A model generated the notes under the pieces. That model did not search any database and had not been told where the DNA came from. It saw only the letters and a list, made by a program, of their open reading frames with translations. The translations under genes and the position numbers were made by a program. Positions 8,792 through 17,796 of a stretch of DNA of 33,359 bases are shown here, piece after piece. Location of the stretch: contig CASGCC010000004.1 of assembly GCA_949299585.1 (NCBI GenBank), positions 1 through 33,359 on the forward strand, in the 5' to 3' direction. Numbering within the stretch: the stretch's first letter is position 1; each line of letters opens with the position of its first letter. Source of the DNA: an uncultured Bacillota bacterium (lineage in GTDB: Bacteria > Bacillota_I > Bacilli_A > Erysipelotrichales > Erysipelotrichaceae).

Positions 8792-9337
8792 ATGTCACGT
8801 ATCGGAAATAAAGCGATTACCATTCCTGAGGGCGTTGAAGTTGTCGTAGCTCCAGGTAATGAGGTGACTGTAAAAGGTCCTAAGGGAACTTTAACACGTC
8901 AATTTAGCCCATTATTAACTATCGAAGTTAAGGATGGCGTATGTAATGTTGTTCGTCCAAATGATGAAAAACATGTTAAACAATTACACGGAACAACTCG
9001 TGCTTTGATTCACAACATGGTTGAAGGTTGTCACCAAGAATTTACTCGTGAATTAGAAGTAGTTGGTATCGGTTTTAGAGCAGCTGTAAGCGGAAAGAAA
9101 TTAACCTTGAACGTTGGTTATTCTCATCCAGTTGAATTTGAAATCGAAGACGGCTTAACTGTTGTTTGTCCATCTGCTACTGAAATCAAGATCAGCGGTA
9201 TCGATAAACAGCGCGTAGGTGAGTTTGCTGCAAACGTTAGAGCAACTCGTAAACCTGAACCATACAAAGGTAAAGGTATCAAATACAAAGGTGAACATAT
9301 CCGCCGTAAAGAAGGTAAAACGGCTGGTAAGAAATAG
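8792..9337 (+). CDS. rplF: 50S ribosomal protein L6
   Basis: A 181-residue protein at the factor-binding region of 50S. It opens MSRIGNKAITIPEGV and carries GPKGTLTR; the C-terminal repeat domain ends with RKPEPYKGKGIKYKGE, the family signature. Normal length and a good Shine-Dalgarno site. Confidence 0.97.
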   Translation: MSRIGNKAITIPEGVEVVVAPGNEVTVKGPKGTLTRQFSPLLTIEVKDGVCNVVRPNDEKHVKQLHGTTRALIHNMVEGCHQEFTRELEVVGIGFRAAVSGKKLTLNVGYSHPVEFEIEDGLTVVCPSATEIKISGIDKQRVGEFAANVRATRKPEPYKGKGIKYKGEHIRRKEGKTAGKK

Positions 9338-9352
9338 GAAAGGAGATAAACT

Positions 9353-9709
9353 ATGCTTAAGAAAACAAATAAGAATCAAGAAAGACAACGTCGTCACGCT
9401 CGTGTTCGCAGAAAAGTTAGTGGAACTCCTGAATGTCCTAGACTTAATGTGTTCAGATCTAACAGTCACATCCATGTTCAAGTTATCGATGATGTAAACC
9501 AAACTACTTTGGCTAGCGCATCAAGCGTAGATATGAAATTAGCAAATGGCGGTAACATCGAAGCAGCTAAGGCTGTAGGTGCTGAAATTGCTAAAAGATG
9601 TGCTGAAAAGAACATTACAACCGTTGTATTTGACCGTGGTGGTTATGTATACCATGGCCGTGTCCAAGCTTTAGCAGATGCTGCTAGAGAAGCTGGACTT
9701 AAATTCTAA
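9353..9709 (+). CDS. rplR: 50S ribosomal protein L18
   Basis: A 118-residue protein that delivers 5S rRNA. It shows [20 protein letters not shown], and near the end [20 protein letters not shown], both diagnostic. Preceded by AAAGGAG. Confidence 0.97.
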   Translation: MLKKTNKNQERQRRHARVRRKVSGTPECPRLNVFRSNSHIHVQVIDDVNQTTLASASSVDMKLANGGNIEAAKAVGAEIAKRCAEKNITTVVFDRGGYVYHGRVQALADAAREAGLKF

Positions 9710-9723
9710 GGAAGGAGCAAAAA

Positions 9724-10236
9724 ATGGAACGTAAACCAAGAAGAGTACGTGAAGAAAAAGAATTCGAAGAACGTGTCGTTGTCATTAATCGTGTCAGCAA
9801 AACGGTAAAAGGTGGACGCCGTATGCGCTTCTCTGCCTTAGTTGTTGTTGGAGATAGAAAAGGTCGCGTTGGTTATGGACTTGGCAAAGCTAATGAAGTA
9901 CCTGATGCAATCAAAAAAGCAGTTGAAGCTGCTAAGAAAAATGTCTTCAGAGTTAAATTAGTAGACAAGGGAAGAACGATCCCTCACGAAGTAACAGGTG
10001 TCTATGGTGCTGGTGAAGTTTTCTTAAAACCAGCTGCTGAAGGTACTGGAGTTATCGCTGGTGGTGCTGTTCGTGCAGTTTTAGAACTTGCAGGTATCAC
10101 TGACGTTCTTTCTAAATGTATCGGTTCACGCCGCCCAATCAACGTTGTTCATGCAACCGTTGCTGCTTTACAAGATCTAAAAACTGTTGAAAGCGTAGCT
10201 AAATTGCGTGAAAAGAAAACAACGGAAATTAGATAA
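9724..10236 (+). CDS. rpsE: 30S ribosomal protein S5
   Basis: A 170-residue protein important for decoding accuracy. It has a double-stranded RNA-binding-like N domain with VVNRVSK-type sequence (here [15 protein letters not shown]), the [14 protein letters not shown] loop where spectinomycin-resistance changes map in other species, and the C-terminal [10 protein letters not shown] segment. The gene that follows in Bacillus, rpmD, is missing here; rplO starts 17 bases after the stop. Confidence 0.97.
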   Translation: MERKPRRVREEKEFEERVVVINRVSKTVKGGRRMRFSALVVVGDRKGRVGYGLGKANEVPDAIKKAVEAAKKNVFRVKLVDKGRTIPHEVTGVYGAGEVFLKPAAEGTGVIAGGAVRAVLELAGITDVLSKCIGSRRPINVVHATVAALQDLKTVESVAKLREKKTTEIR

Positions 10237-10252
10237 GGAGGAACACACTTTT

Positions 10253-10693
10253 ATGAAATTAGAAGAATTGAAATATACTGAAGGTGCTCGTTCTGTAAGA
10301 AAGCGTATTGGTCGCGGACATGGATCTGGCACTGGTAAAACTAGTGGTAAAGGTCATAAGGGTCAAAATGCAAGATCTGGTGGCGGAGTTGCATTAGGAT
10401 TCGAAGGTGGACAAACACCTCTATATAAGCGGATTCCAAAGCGTGGATTTACTAACTATACACGCAAAGAATATGCTATCATTAATGTGGAAAGTTTAAA
10501 TGCATTTGAAGATGGTGCTGTTGTAAACTTTGAAACATTGAAAGAAGCAGGAATGCTAAAGAAACAATTAGACGGCTTTAAAGTATTAGGCTGTGGTGAA
10601 TTGACCAAGAAATTGACAGTTCAAGCTAATAAATTCTCAGCTACTGCCAAAGAAAGCATAGAAAAAGCAGGCGGAAAAGTAGAGGTGATCTAA
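10253..10693 (+). CDS. rplO: 50S ribosomal protein L15
   Basis: A 146-residue late-assembly protein of 50S. It shows [21 protein letters not shown] (split by normal family pattern) and [18 protein letters not shown]. The start is the ATG at 10253, after AAGGAGG at 10235-10241; the longer open frame upstream lies inside rpsE and reads as unrelated residues. rpmD is absent between rpsE and this gene. Confidence 0.96.
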   Translation: MKLEELKYTEGARSVRKRIGRGHGSGTGKTSGKGHKGQNARSGGGVALGFEGGQTPLYKRIPKRGFTNYTRKEYAIINVESLNAFEDGAVVNFETLKEAGMLKKQLDGFKVLGCGELTKKLTVQANKFSATAKESIEKAGGKVEVI

Positions 10694-10694
10694 T

Positions 10695-11978
10695 ATGATC
10701 CAAACCTTTTTAAACTTGTTTAAAAACAAGGAGATTAGAGGTAAGATCTTATTCACACTTGCAATGTTATTTATCTATAGCCTGGGATCAAGCATACCGG
10801 TTCCAGGCGTAGATGCTGATTTGTTATCAGCTAGTATCGGAAGTAATTCAATCTTGAATATGATGAATCTGTTAGGCGGAGGTACCTTGGAAAGATTAAG
10901 CATCTTTGCCATGGGTGTTGGGCCATATATCACAGCTTCGATCGTTATTCAATTATTGAGCATGGATGTTATTCCATATTTGTCAGAACTTTCAAAGTCT
11001 GGACAAACAGGCAGGGTTAAATTAGATAAGATAACTCGTTATTTAGGAGTTGTTTTGTCATTTATCCAGTCCTTTACGATGGTCATGAGCTTTGATAATT
11101 TATATCATGTCATGACTGCCAATGATATTGGTACATATCTTTATACGGCTACAGTATTAACCGCAGGAACGATGTTCTTGCTATGGATCGGTGATAGGAT
11201 AAGTCAAAAAGGTATCGGAAATGGTATTTCGATCATCATCTTCGCAGGTATCGTTTCGAACATGCCTTTCAACTATGCTCAAGTTTATAATGTATTGGTT
11301 GATACCAGCAATCAAACAGCGATGTTTAATGGTTTGATCCAATTCGTATTATATTTGATCGTCAACTTATTGATCATCATCTTGGTCGTAATAATGCAGC
11401 TAGCTGTTAGAAAGATCCCGATTCAATATACCAATAGTTCAGTTGCTCATGCCAATAACAATATGAATTTCTTACCGCTGAAAATAAACTCAGCAAGCGT
11501 TATTCCTGTTATCTTTGCTCAAGCAATCATAACATCACCTCAAATTATTTTGAGCTTTATCAATCAGGAGGCATATCAGAGCTTAAGTAACTTCTTAAGC
11601 TTGAGCAAACCATTCGGTTTGGCTTTGTATGCCGTGCTTACTGTCTTATTTACTTTCTTCTATACCAATATGCAGGTTAATCCTGATCAGATTGCTGAAA
11701 ATCTAAATAAATCAGGAGCTTATATCCCAGGCGTTAGACCTGGTAACGAAACCAAAGAATATTTGAAGAAAGTATTGAATAGAATTACCGTATTAGGTGC
11801 TATCGCCTTGATGGTAATTGCAGTAATTCCATATTTGTTGCCAATGGTAACAAGTTTACCTGCATCGACATCATTAGGTGGTACCGGAATCATAATCGTC
11901 GTTGGTGTTGCGATGGAAACGATGTCTCAATTAAAAGGACAACTTACGCAGAAGCAATATCACGGATTTTTAAAATAG
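10695..11978 (+). CDS. secY: Preprotein translocase channel subunit SecY
   Basis: A 427-residue polytopic membrane protein with about ten hydrophobic segments, the channel of the Sec system that exports unfolded proteins with SecA and inserts membrane proteins with SRP. Visible family marks are GSSIPVPGVD in the first loop, the LNLLGGG-like plug area (here MNLLGGGTLERLSIFAMGVGPYI split over two segments), RISQKGIGNGIS, and QVNPDQIAENL followed by GAYIPGVRPG. It is typical in length and place in the spc operon, one base after rplO. Confidence 0.97.
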   Translation: MIQTFLNLFKNKEIRGKILFTLAMLFIYSLGSSIPVPGVDADLLSASIGSNSILNMMNLLGGGTLERLSIFAMGVGPYITASIVIQLLSMDVIPYLSELSKSGQTGRVKLDKITRYLGVVLSFIQSFTMVMSFDNLYHVMTANDIGTYLYTATVLTAGTMFLLWIGDRISQKGIGNGISIIIFAGIVSNMPFNYAQVYNVLVDTSNQTAMFNGLIQFVLYLIVNLLIIILVVIMQLAVRKIPIQYTNSSVAHANNNMNFLPLKINSASVIPVIFAQAIITSPQIILSFINQEAYQSLSNFLSLSKPFGLALYAVLTVLFTFFYTNMQVNPDQIAENLNKSGAYIPGVRPGNETKEYLKKVLNRITVLGAIALMVIAVIPYLLPMVTSLPASTSLGGTGIIIVVGVAMETMSQLKGQLTQKQYHGFLK

Positions 11979-11987
11979 GGGGTCATT

Positions 11988-12638
11988 ATGAATATTTTGA
12001 TCATGGGACCTGCCGGAAGCGGTAAAGGAACAATGTCTGAATATATCGTATCCGAATATAAAATTCCGCATATTTCGACAGGCGATATGTTAAGGGAAAA
12101 TGTTAAGAATCAAACAGAGCTTGGGAAACAAGCTAAAATATTGATGGATCAAGGTAAGCTTGTTCCAGATGAAGTTGTTAACGGTATGGTTAAAGAACGT
12201 TTGCAACAGGCTGATTGCCAAAATGGTTTCTTGATGGATGGTTATCCAAGAACCTTAAATCAAGCTGAAGCTCTAGAAGCCATTTGCCAAGAGCTTAATA
12301 AGCCAATTGAAAAGGTAATCAACTTGGAAGTAGACTTTGATGCTTTAGCAGATCGCATAACCGGAAGAAGGGTATGCAGCAATTGTAAAGCAACTTATCA
12401 TATCAAGAATAATCGACCAAAAGTTGATGGTATATGTGATCATTGTGGTGCAAAACTTGTACAAAGAAGCGATGATACCGTTGAACAGCTGAAAGTTCGC
12501 TTGAGCGAACATGAGAAAAATACGAAACCTGCTTTAGATATGTACACTAAAAAAGGAATCGTAGTTAATATTGATGCTAGCCAAACGCCAAATGAAGTTT
12601 GGAACAGCATCAAGGATGCTTTAGGTAAGGCTTCTTAA
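11988..12638 (+). CDS. adk: Adenylate kinase with zinc-binding LID
   Basis: A 216-residue enzyme that interconverts ATP + AMP and 2 ADP in the cytoplasm. It has the P-loop GPAGSGKGT (7-15), the AMP-binding segment STGDMLRE, and DGYPRT (84-89). The LID carries four cysteines at 130, 133, 150 and 153, as in Gram-positive zinc forms. It starts ten bases after secY, with GGGGG before the ATG. In Bacillus map follows; here it is absent. Confidence 0.97.
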   Translation: MNILIMGPAGSGKGTMSEYIVSEYKIPHISTGDMLRENVKNQTELGKQAKILMDQGKLVPDEVVNGMVKERLQQADCQNGFLMDGYPRTLNQAEALEAICQELNKPIEKVINLEVDFDALADRITGRRVCSNCKATYHIKNNRPKVDGICDHCGAKLVQRSDDTVEQLKVRLSEHEKNTKPALDMYTKKGIVVNIDASQTPNEVWNSIKDALGKAS

Positions 12639-12644
12639 CGAATA

Positions 12645-12695
12645 AAACATTAGCGTTTATGGTAAGCACATGCTTACCATAAATGTGCGATGTTT
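12645..12695. repeat. Long inverted repeat upstream of infA
   Basis: A perfect 13-bp inverted repeat with a 2-base centre (12656-12668 with 12671-12683) forms a strong hairpin. Outer arms AAACAT (12645-12650) and ATGTTT (12690-12695) can extend it past an unpaired bulge. No T-run follows, so it is not a terminator. It sits exactly where map lies in related operons, and ends just before the infA ribosome binding site, so it could be a processing site, a translational control element or a scar of gene loss. Confidence 0.7.
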
Positions 12696-12710
12696 AGAAA
12701 GGATATTTTA

Positions 12711-12929
12711 ATGGGAAAACAAGATGTCATTGAAATTGATGGAATTGTTGAGGATACACTTCCTGATGCAAAATTTAAGGTGAAATTAGAGAATGGTCAT
12801 GTAATTCTTGCTCACGTTGCTGGTAAAATCCGTATGAATTACATTCGCATTTTACCGGGAGATAGAGTTACTGTAGAAATTTCACCATATGATCTAACAC
12901 GTGGGCGTATAACATACAGACATAAATAG
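12711..12929 (+). CDS. infA: Translation initiation factor IF-1
   Basis: A 72-residue OB-fold factor that binds the 30S A site during initiation. It shows [36 protein letters not shown] and ending RITYRHK, all family standards. The ATG at 12711, seven bases after AGAAAGGA, is the start; an in-frame ATG at 12690 lies in the hairpin arm and would add seven non-family residues. Confidence 0.96.
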   Translation: MGKQDVIEIDGIVEDTLPDAKFKVKLENGHVILAHVAGKIRMNYIRILPGDRVTVEISPYDLTRGRITYRHK

Positions 12930-12953
12930 AAAGAGTCTTGGAGGTAAGAACAC

Positions 12954-13070
12954 ATGAAAGTAAGACCATCAGTCAAACCAATTTGTGATAAGTGTCGTAT
13001 TATCAAGCGCAAAGGTACCGTTATGGTAATTTGTGAAAACCCTAAGCATAAACAAAGACAAGGAAACTAA
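12954..13070 (+). CDS. rpmJ: 50S ribosomal protein L36
   Basis: A 38-residue zinc-ribbon protein, easily missed because of its size. It begins [14 protein letters not shown] and has the metal ligands C11, C14, C27 and H32, so it is the zinc-binding (C+) form. It has GGAGG upstream (12940-12944) and lies between infA and rpsM, its usual place. Confidence 0.96.
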   Translation: MKVRPSVKPICDKCRIIKRKGTVMVICENPKHKQRQGN

Positions 13071-13090
13071 ACTAGGAGGATTTAAAGAAT

Positions 13091-13456
13091 ATGGCTCGTA
13101 TAGCTGGTGTAGATATTCCACGCGATAAACGTGTAGTGGTATCACTAACTTATATCTATGGAATTGGATTAGCAACAAGTAAAAAAGTATTAGCTGATTG
13201 TGGAATCAGCGAAGATATCAGAGTAAAGGATCTAACTGATGAACAAGAAACTTTGATCCGTCAACATATCGATCAGATCAAGGTTGAAGGTGATCTTCGT
13301 CGTGAAACCCAATTAAACATCAAGCGTTTGATGGAAATCGGATGCTACAGAGGAATTCGTCATAGAAGAGGACTTCCTGTGCGCGGACAACGTACAAAAA
13401 CTAATGCTCGTACACGTAAAGGACCACGTCGTACGGTAGCTAACAAGAAGAAATAA
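13091..13456 (+). CDS. rpsM: 30S ribosomal protein S13
   Basis: A 121-residue 30S head protein that bridges to L5 of the 50S and touches P-site tRNA. It begins [16 protein letters not shown], has YIYGIG, and the basic tail [25 protein letters not shown] lies upstream. Typical length. Confidence 0.97.
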   Translation: MARIAGVDIPRDKRVVVSLTYIYGIGLATSKKVLADCGISEDIRVKDLTDEQETLIRQHIDQIKVEGDLRRETQLNIKRLMEIGCYRGIRHRRGLPVRGQRTKTNARTRKGPRRTVANKKK

Positions 13457-13478
13457 GCGGTAGGAGGATAAATTAATT

Positions 13479-13868
13479 ATGGCAACTAAAACAACTGCAC
13501 GTAAAAAACGTGTGCGTAAGAATATAGCTAAAGGTACTGCTCATATCCATTCAACATTTAATAACACTATCGTGACTATTACTGATGAAAAAGGAAATGC
13601 AGTAGCTTGGTCTAGTGCTGGTGCATTAGGTTTCAAAGGTTCTCGTAAATCAACTCCATATGCAGCACAAATGGCTGCTGAAGCAGCTGGTAAAGCAGCA
13701 GTTGATCACGGAATGAAGACAGTAGAAGTTAATGTTAAAGGACCTGGTCCAGGTCGTGAAGCTGCTGTTAGATCATTACAAACAGCTGGTTTGGAAATTA
13801 CAGTAATCAATGATGTAACTCCAATTCCACATAACGGATGCCGTCCACCAAAAAGACCACGTGGTTAA
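13479..13868 (+). CDS. rpsK: 30S ribosomal protein S11
   Basis: A 129-residue platform protein at the mRNA exit site. It shows [39 protein letters not shown] and the C-terminal [13 protein letters not shown]. Normal length and spacing to rpsM and rpoA. Confidence 0.97.
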   Translation: MATKTTARKKRVRKNIAKGTAHIHSTFNNTIVTITDEKGNAVAWSSAGALGFKGSRKSTPYAAQMAAEAAGKAAVDHGMKTVEVNVKGPGPGREAAVRSLQTAGLEITVINDVTPIPHNGCRPPKRPRG

Positions 13869-13891
13869 TCAACCCATAAGGAGGGAATTGA

Positions 13892-14851
13892 ATGCAAAAA
13901 TTTGAACGTGCACACTTTGAAGTAAAAGAATACGTTGAATCAGATAATTATGGTAAGTTCGTGCTTGAACCTCTTGAAAGAGGTTTTGGTACGACGATTG
14001 GCAATGCTTTAAGAAGAGTATTACTATCATCATTACCAGGAGCTGCTGTTTTCTCGATCAAAGCTGATGGAGTATATCATGAATTTACGACCATTGCCGG
14101 CGTAAGAGAAGACGTAGCCATGATCGTTCTTAACATCAAAGATCTAATCATGAAGATCGAAGATGATGAAATTTATACGTTGAGAATTTCTGCTAAAGGA
14201 CCTTGCACGGTAACAGCCGGTGACATCATCTGTCCTGAAAGCGTCGAAATCTTAAATAAAGATCATGTAATTGCTCATGTTGAAAAAGATGGAGTATTGG
14301 AGATGGAATTGAAATGCCGTAACGGCCGCGGATATGTCAGCAGCGACGGCAACAAACAATTATATCAAGGATCTTCTACAAGCATTGGAACGGTTTACAC
14401 CGATTCAATCTATACGCCAATCAAACGTGTTGCTTATGAAGTAGAGCCAACGCGTGTAGGTCAAGATGCAAAATATGACCGTTTGATCATGGAAATTTAT
14501 ACAGATGGTTCAATTACTCCTCAGATGTCAATTTCATTGGCTGCAAGAATCCTGATTGATCACTTAGATATCATCACAAGTGTGCGTGAAGAAGTTAATG
14601 ATATTGATTCAATCATGAAAGAATCAAATGGCGAGGTTGTACATAAGACCCAATCAATGATGATTGAAGACTTAGACCTGTCAGTTCGTTCTTATAACTG
14701 TTTGAAACGTGCAGGTATCCAAACAGTAGATGAATTAACGCAAAAAACAGAAGAAGAAATGATGCGTGTTCGTAATCTTGGAAAGAAATCAATGAAAGAA
14801 GTCAAAGAAAAGATTACCGAATTAGGCTTGAGTTTCAAAGCTTTTGAATAA
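13892..14851 (+). CDS. rpoA: RNA polymerase subunit alpha
   Basis: A 319-residue core subunit. The N-terminal assembly domain (to about residue 230) has FVLEPLERGFGTTIGNALRR, and the C-terminal DNA/activator-binding domain (about 255-319) has LDLSVRSYNCLKRAGI and RNLGKKSMKEVKEKI. There is no rpsD before it, as is usual in Firmicutes. AAGGAGGG sets the start. Confidence 0.97.
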   Translation: MQKFERAHFEVKEYVESDNYGKFVLEPLERGFGTTIGNALRRVLLSSLPGAAVFSIKADGVYHEFTTIAGVREDVAMIVLNIKDLIMKIEDDEIYTLRISAKGPCTVTAGDIICPESVEILNKDHVIAHVEKDGVLEMELKCRNGRGYVSSDGNKQLYQGSSTSIGTVYTDSIYTPIKRVAYEVEPTRVGQDAKYDRLIMEIYTDGSITPQMSISLAARILIDHLDIITSVREEVNDIDSIMKESNGEVVHKTQSMMIEDLDLSVRSYNCLKRAGIQTVDELTQKTEEEMMRVRNLGKKSMKEVKEKITELGLSFKAFE

Positions 14852-14872
14852 TAGAGAAAGGAATTATGTAAG

Positions 14873-15235
14873 ATGTGGAATCGTAAATTTGGTAGAAATG
14901 CCGACCATCGTAAAGCAATGCTAAGAAATATGGCTACATCAGTTATCTTATATGGCAAGATCGAAACAACTGAAGCTAAAGCAAAAGATCTACGTAGCGT
15001 TGTTGATAAAATGATCACTTTAGGTAAGAAAGGTGATCTTCATTCTAGAAGACTTGCTGCTAGCTATATTCGTAATGTTGTAGCTGATGAAGAAACTTGT
15101 CAGACAGTTCTTCAAAAGCTATTCAATGAAGTAGCTCCTAAATATAAGGACCGCAATGGTGGTTATACCCGCGTTGTTAAGACTGGCAATCGTCGTGGTG
15201 ATAATGCGCCAATGGCTTATATCGAATTAATCTAA
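14873..15235 (+). CDS. rplQ: 50S ribosomal protein L17
   Basis: A 120-residue protein near the tunnel exit. It shows [17 protein letters not shown] and, later, [24 protein letters not shown], the standard ends of the family. It is the last gene of the super-operon, followed directly by a strong terminator. Confidence 0.97.
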   Translation: MWNRKFGRNADHRKAMLRNMATSVILYGKIETTEAKAKDLRSVVDKMITLGKKGDLHSRRLAASYIRNVVADEETCQTVLQKLFNEVAPKYKDRNGGYTRVVKTGNRRGDNAPMAYIELI

Positions 15236-15241
15236 AATAAG

Positions 15242-15272
15242 ATACAGCACCATCATGGTGCTGTATTTTTTT
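15242..15272 (+). terminator. Terminator of the ribosomal super-operon
   Basis: A perfect 11-bp stem (ATACAGCACCA at 15242-15252 with TGGTGCTGTAT at 15256-15266), a TCA loop and seven T (15266-15272). It starts seven bases after the rplQ stop. Confidence 0.93.
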
Positions 15273-15282
15273 GGTTTATCTT

Positions 15283-15290
15283 GTTATAAT
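15283..15290 (+). promoter_or_regulatory. Extended -10 promoter for the lipoprotein genes
   Basis: TGTTATAAT has the TGn extension and a perfect TATAAT (15285-15290). The -35 position falls in the terminator T-run and is poor, which is acceptable for an extended -10 promoter. The predicted start near 15297 excludes the in-frame ATG at 15291 as the translation start. Confidence 0.6.
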
Positions 15291-15311
15291 ATGGCTGTTA
15301 TAGGTGATATG

Positions 15312-16496
15312 ATGCGAAAAATTTTGTTTATACTGATATTATTGTTAACAGGCTGTACGCAAGAAAGCATCCAGCCTACGGAAATAAGCGTTGAAAAAAA
15401 AGAAGTAGACAGTACTTACCGATATCTTGATCAGTATTTGGATAGTTTTATCTTTAATGGCACCCAGCTACTAACAAGTTATGAAGGTAAGGATATTACC
15501 TGGGAAATTGTGGAAGGAAAAGCTGCCATCGAAGAAGGAAAACTGCTAAAACCAGAAGATGCTGCAGAATATGAACATATCATCTTAAAAGCGATCATTG
15601 ATGATAAGCAATATGAGTTTGGCAATATTTGCCTTTTGGATGATCTGCATGGCTATTTGATCACATATTTTTCTAATGATGATGAGAGCCTAAAGTTGGC
15701 TTATACATATGATGGCTTGCTTTGGTTTGAGCTTAACGATCAGCAAAGCGTATTAAAGCCAACGATCGGAACAAGATCGTTGCGCGATCCTAGCGTGGTA
15801 CGTAATAAAGATGGCGGCTTTTATCTTTTAGCAACCCAAGGCTATGATACCGATAGCATTTATGTCTGGGACACCGAAGACTTTGTAGAATTTAAAAATG
15901 AGCGATTATTAAAAGTAAATGCTAGCAGCAAAGACTTGGCGCTAAGCGAAAAACAAGCATGGGCGCCGGAAGGATTTTATGATCGTATCATTGATAAATA
16001 TGTGATATACTGGAGCTCGCCTACGGATAATGGCATGTATTATAACTATTCAAATGATCTAAATGATATTAGTTATCCTAAATTATTATTAGATCCCGGC
16101 TTTACGGTAATTGATGGAACGATATATAAAGATGGATATGATTACAATATCGTTTTAAAAGATGAACGTGAGCCGATGGAAGAATATAGTCGGCTATTCG
16201 TAGGATATAGTGATACTGATTACCTAGGCTTTGATAAGTTTAATATGGATTATATTACCGGTCATCAAAGCGAAGGCCCTTTTATCATTGATCGAGGATA
16301 TAGCTGTATCTTATATTATGATGATTATACTAGGATGCAGTTCAAAGCTTTATGGTTTCAAAATTTTCGAGATCATGATTTTGCCGATATAACCCATGAA
16401 ATGGTTAGTTCTATAACCAATGTCAAGCATGGCAGTGCCATAGCATTGACATATAAAGAATTTGAAAGGTTTAGTGATATATATGAAATTGATTAA
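15312..16496 (+). CDS. Lipoprotein with a GH43-like propeller domain
   Basis: A 394-residue predicted lipoprotein: basic start, hydrophobic core and lipobox LLTGC with C15. After about 80 residues that look like a beta-sandwich, residues from about 105 on resemble the five-bladed propeller of GH43/GH32-type hydrolases: RDPS (D159), WAPE (E220), IDGT (D268) and SEGP (E321, placed like the general acid). It may cleave arabinose- or xylose-containing glycans at the cell surface; the substrate is not readable. The start is ATG 15312 (or 15309), after AGGTG; upstream starts would bury the signal peptide. Its end overlaps the next lipoprotein gene by 14 bases. Confidence 0.65.
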   Translation: MRKILFILILLLTGCTQESIQPTEISVEKKEVDSTYRYLDQYLDSFIFNGTQLLTSYEGKDITWEIVEGKAAIEEGKLLKPEDAAEYEHIILKAIIDDKQYEFGNICLLDDLHGYLITYFSNDDESLKLAYTYDGLLWFELNDQQSVLKPTIGTRSLRDPSVVRNKDGGFYLLATQGYDTDSIYVWDTEDFVEFKNERLLKVNASSKDLALSEKQAWAPEGFYDRIIDKYVIYWSSPTDNGMYYNYSNDLNDISYPKLLLDPGFTVIDGTIYKDGYDYNIVLKDEREPMEEYSRLFVGYSDTDYLGFDKFNMDYITGHQSEGPFIIDRGYSCILYYDDYTRMQFKALWFQNFRDHDFADITHEMVSSITNVKHGSAIALTYKEFERFSDIYEID

Positions 16497-17511
16497 GATG
16501 CTGTTTAGCATATCGCTGTTGATTGGTATGGCGGCATGCAGCCAGCAAAAAATAGATAGCTCCTTATATGCAACATTTCAACAGGCTTACGATAAAGCTG
16601 GAACATTAGCTAATTATCATAATGATGCGCAATCGTTGCTGGTGATCGATGACGAATTAGAGTACAAGGTATCAACAGCTAGCGATTATGATGATGGTCA
16701 GGCAATGATCAGCAGCACGACCTATATTGATGGCGAAAATATGGGAACATCATCAATTTATATCGTGGATGGAAATATTTATTATGACAATTTGGATGGT
16801 AGCAAGACCTATACCGAATTTTCCAGTGATCTTAGCAATATGAACGATCTTTATTTTACGATCGAAGATATTTCTTCGCTTGTTGGGGATACGGACAAGA
16901 TGACGATCGTATTAAATGATGAAGCTTGTGCGAATATCTTAAATCAAAACGGCTTAGATGTTACAGAAGTTAAAAAGCTAGAGAATGAACTGATCGTAGA
17001 GCTAAACGATGGTATGTTAAGCTCGCAGCATTTAACGATTGATTATACGATAACTAGCGGTAATATCGAATATAGCGGAAAATATGAATATGAGAGCTCT
17101 TATTCAGCTATCGATCAAACAACCTTAGCGTTGCCTGATGATTTTAGTTTGTATATCGATCTTGCTGAGCTGAAAGAAGATATGACCTTGGAAGAATTTA
17201 AATATGCCTTGATCGAACAGCTTGGTTATGCGATCGATGATTATGGACAGTATGTTTTAGATTTTAATGGCAATGAGAGCTATATCTTTGATTTTAATAA
17301 TGATCTTTTTACTTATATCAAAGGTCAAAGCGCTTATACTTATAACTGGCAAAGCAATGTCGGTGGTTACAATGCATGTACCTATGATTTTAGCAATGCG
17401 CAAAGCTTGGGAACATGTTCAGAAACCGAATTGACCAAGATCGAAGAAGCAAAGGTTAGTTATCTTGCTGAGCTTTCTTTTGTAGGAATAAATGAGATGC
17501 CAAAGGCATAA
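16483..17511 (+). CDS. Lipoprotein of unknown function
   Basis: A 342-residue predicted lipoprotein: MKLIKM start, hydrophobic core and lipobox GMAAC with C19. The mature part is acidic and rich in Tyr, Asp, Ser and Asn, with repeated short beta-like segments, and looks like a surface-exposed domain. I do not recognise a family. The ATG at 16483 overlaps the GH43-like gene by 14 bases, so the two are likely co-translated and may act together. A TTG at 16462 is a weaker alternative start. A clear AAGGAGG of the next gene follows the stop, with no terminator between. Confidence 0.7.
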   Translation: MKLIKMLFSISLLIGMAACSQQKIDSSLYATFQQAYDKAGTLANYHNDAQSLLVIDDELEYKVSTASDYDDGQAMISSTTYIDGENMGTSSIYIVDGNIYYDNLDGSKTYTEFSSDLSNMNDLYFTIEDISSLVGDTDKMTIVLNDEACANILNQNGLDVTEVKKLENELIVELNDGMLSSQHLTIDYTITSGNIEYSGKYEYESSYSAIDQTTLALPDDFSLYIDLAELKEDMTLEEFKYALIEQLGYAIDDYGQYVLDFNGNESYIFDFNNDLFTYIKGQSAYTYNWQSNVGGYNACTYDFSNAQSLGTCSETELTKIEEAKVSYLAELSFVGINEMPKA

Positions 17512-17522
17512 GGAGGAAAAAG

Positions 17523-17786
17523 ATGCGGGCAATAATATCAGTAGTAGGAAAGGATCGACCAGGGATCTTGGCTTTTGTAGCCAAAGAGTGTGCTGATCGC
17601 AATGCAAATATCGTAGAAGTTTCACAGACCGTATTAAGCGAGATGTTTACGATGATCATGGTATGCGAGGTCGTTAATGAAGGGTTTGCGGATTTTATCG
17701 ATATACTAGAGCAGAAAGGCCAACAGCAAGGCTTGAGCATCCACGTGATGCATGAAGACATCTTCAATGCCATGCATAAGATATAG
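17523..17786 (+). CDS. ACT domain protein (UPF0237 family)
   Basis: An 87-residue single ACT domain, about 80 residues of which show the GKDRPGILAFVAKECADRNANI pattern (two adjoining segments) typical of amino-acid-binding ACT folds. The UPF0237 family is commonly encoded just before UPF0210 proteins, as here (10-base gap). It is presumably a small-molecule sensor for its partner; ligand unknown. AAGGAGG sets the start. Confidence 0.85.
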   Translation: MRAIISVVGKDRPGILAFVAKECADRNANIVEVSQTVLSEMFTMIMVCEVVNEGFADFIDILEQKGQQQGLSIHVMHEDIFNAMHKI

Positions 17787-17796
17787 GTGAAACATT

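Noticed and set aside
12645-12695. Terminator between adk and infA
   Set aside because: The stem is strong but no T-run follows on either strand.
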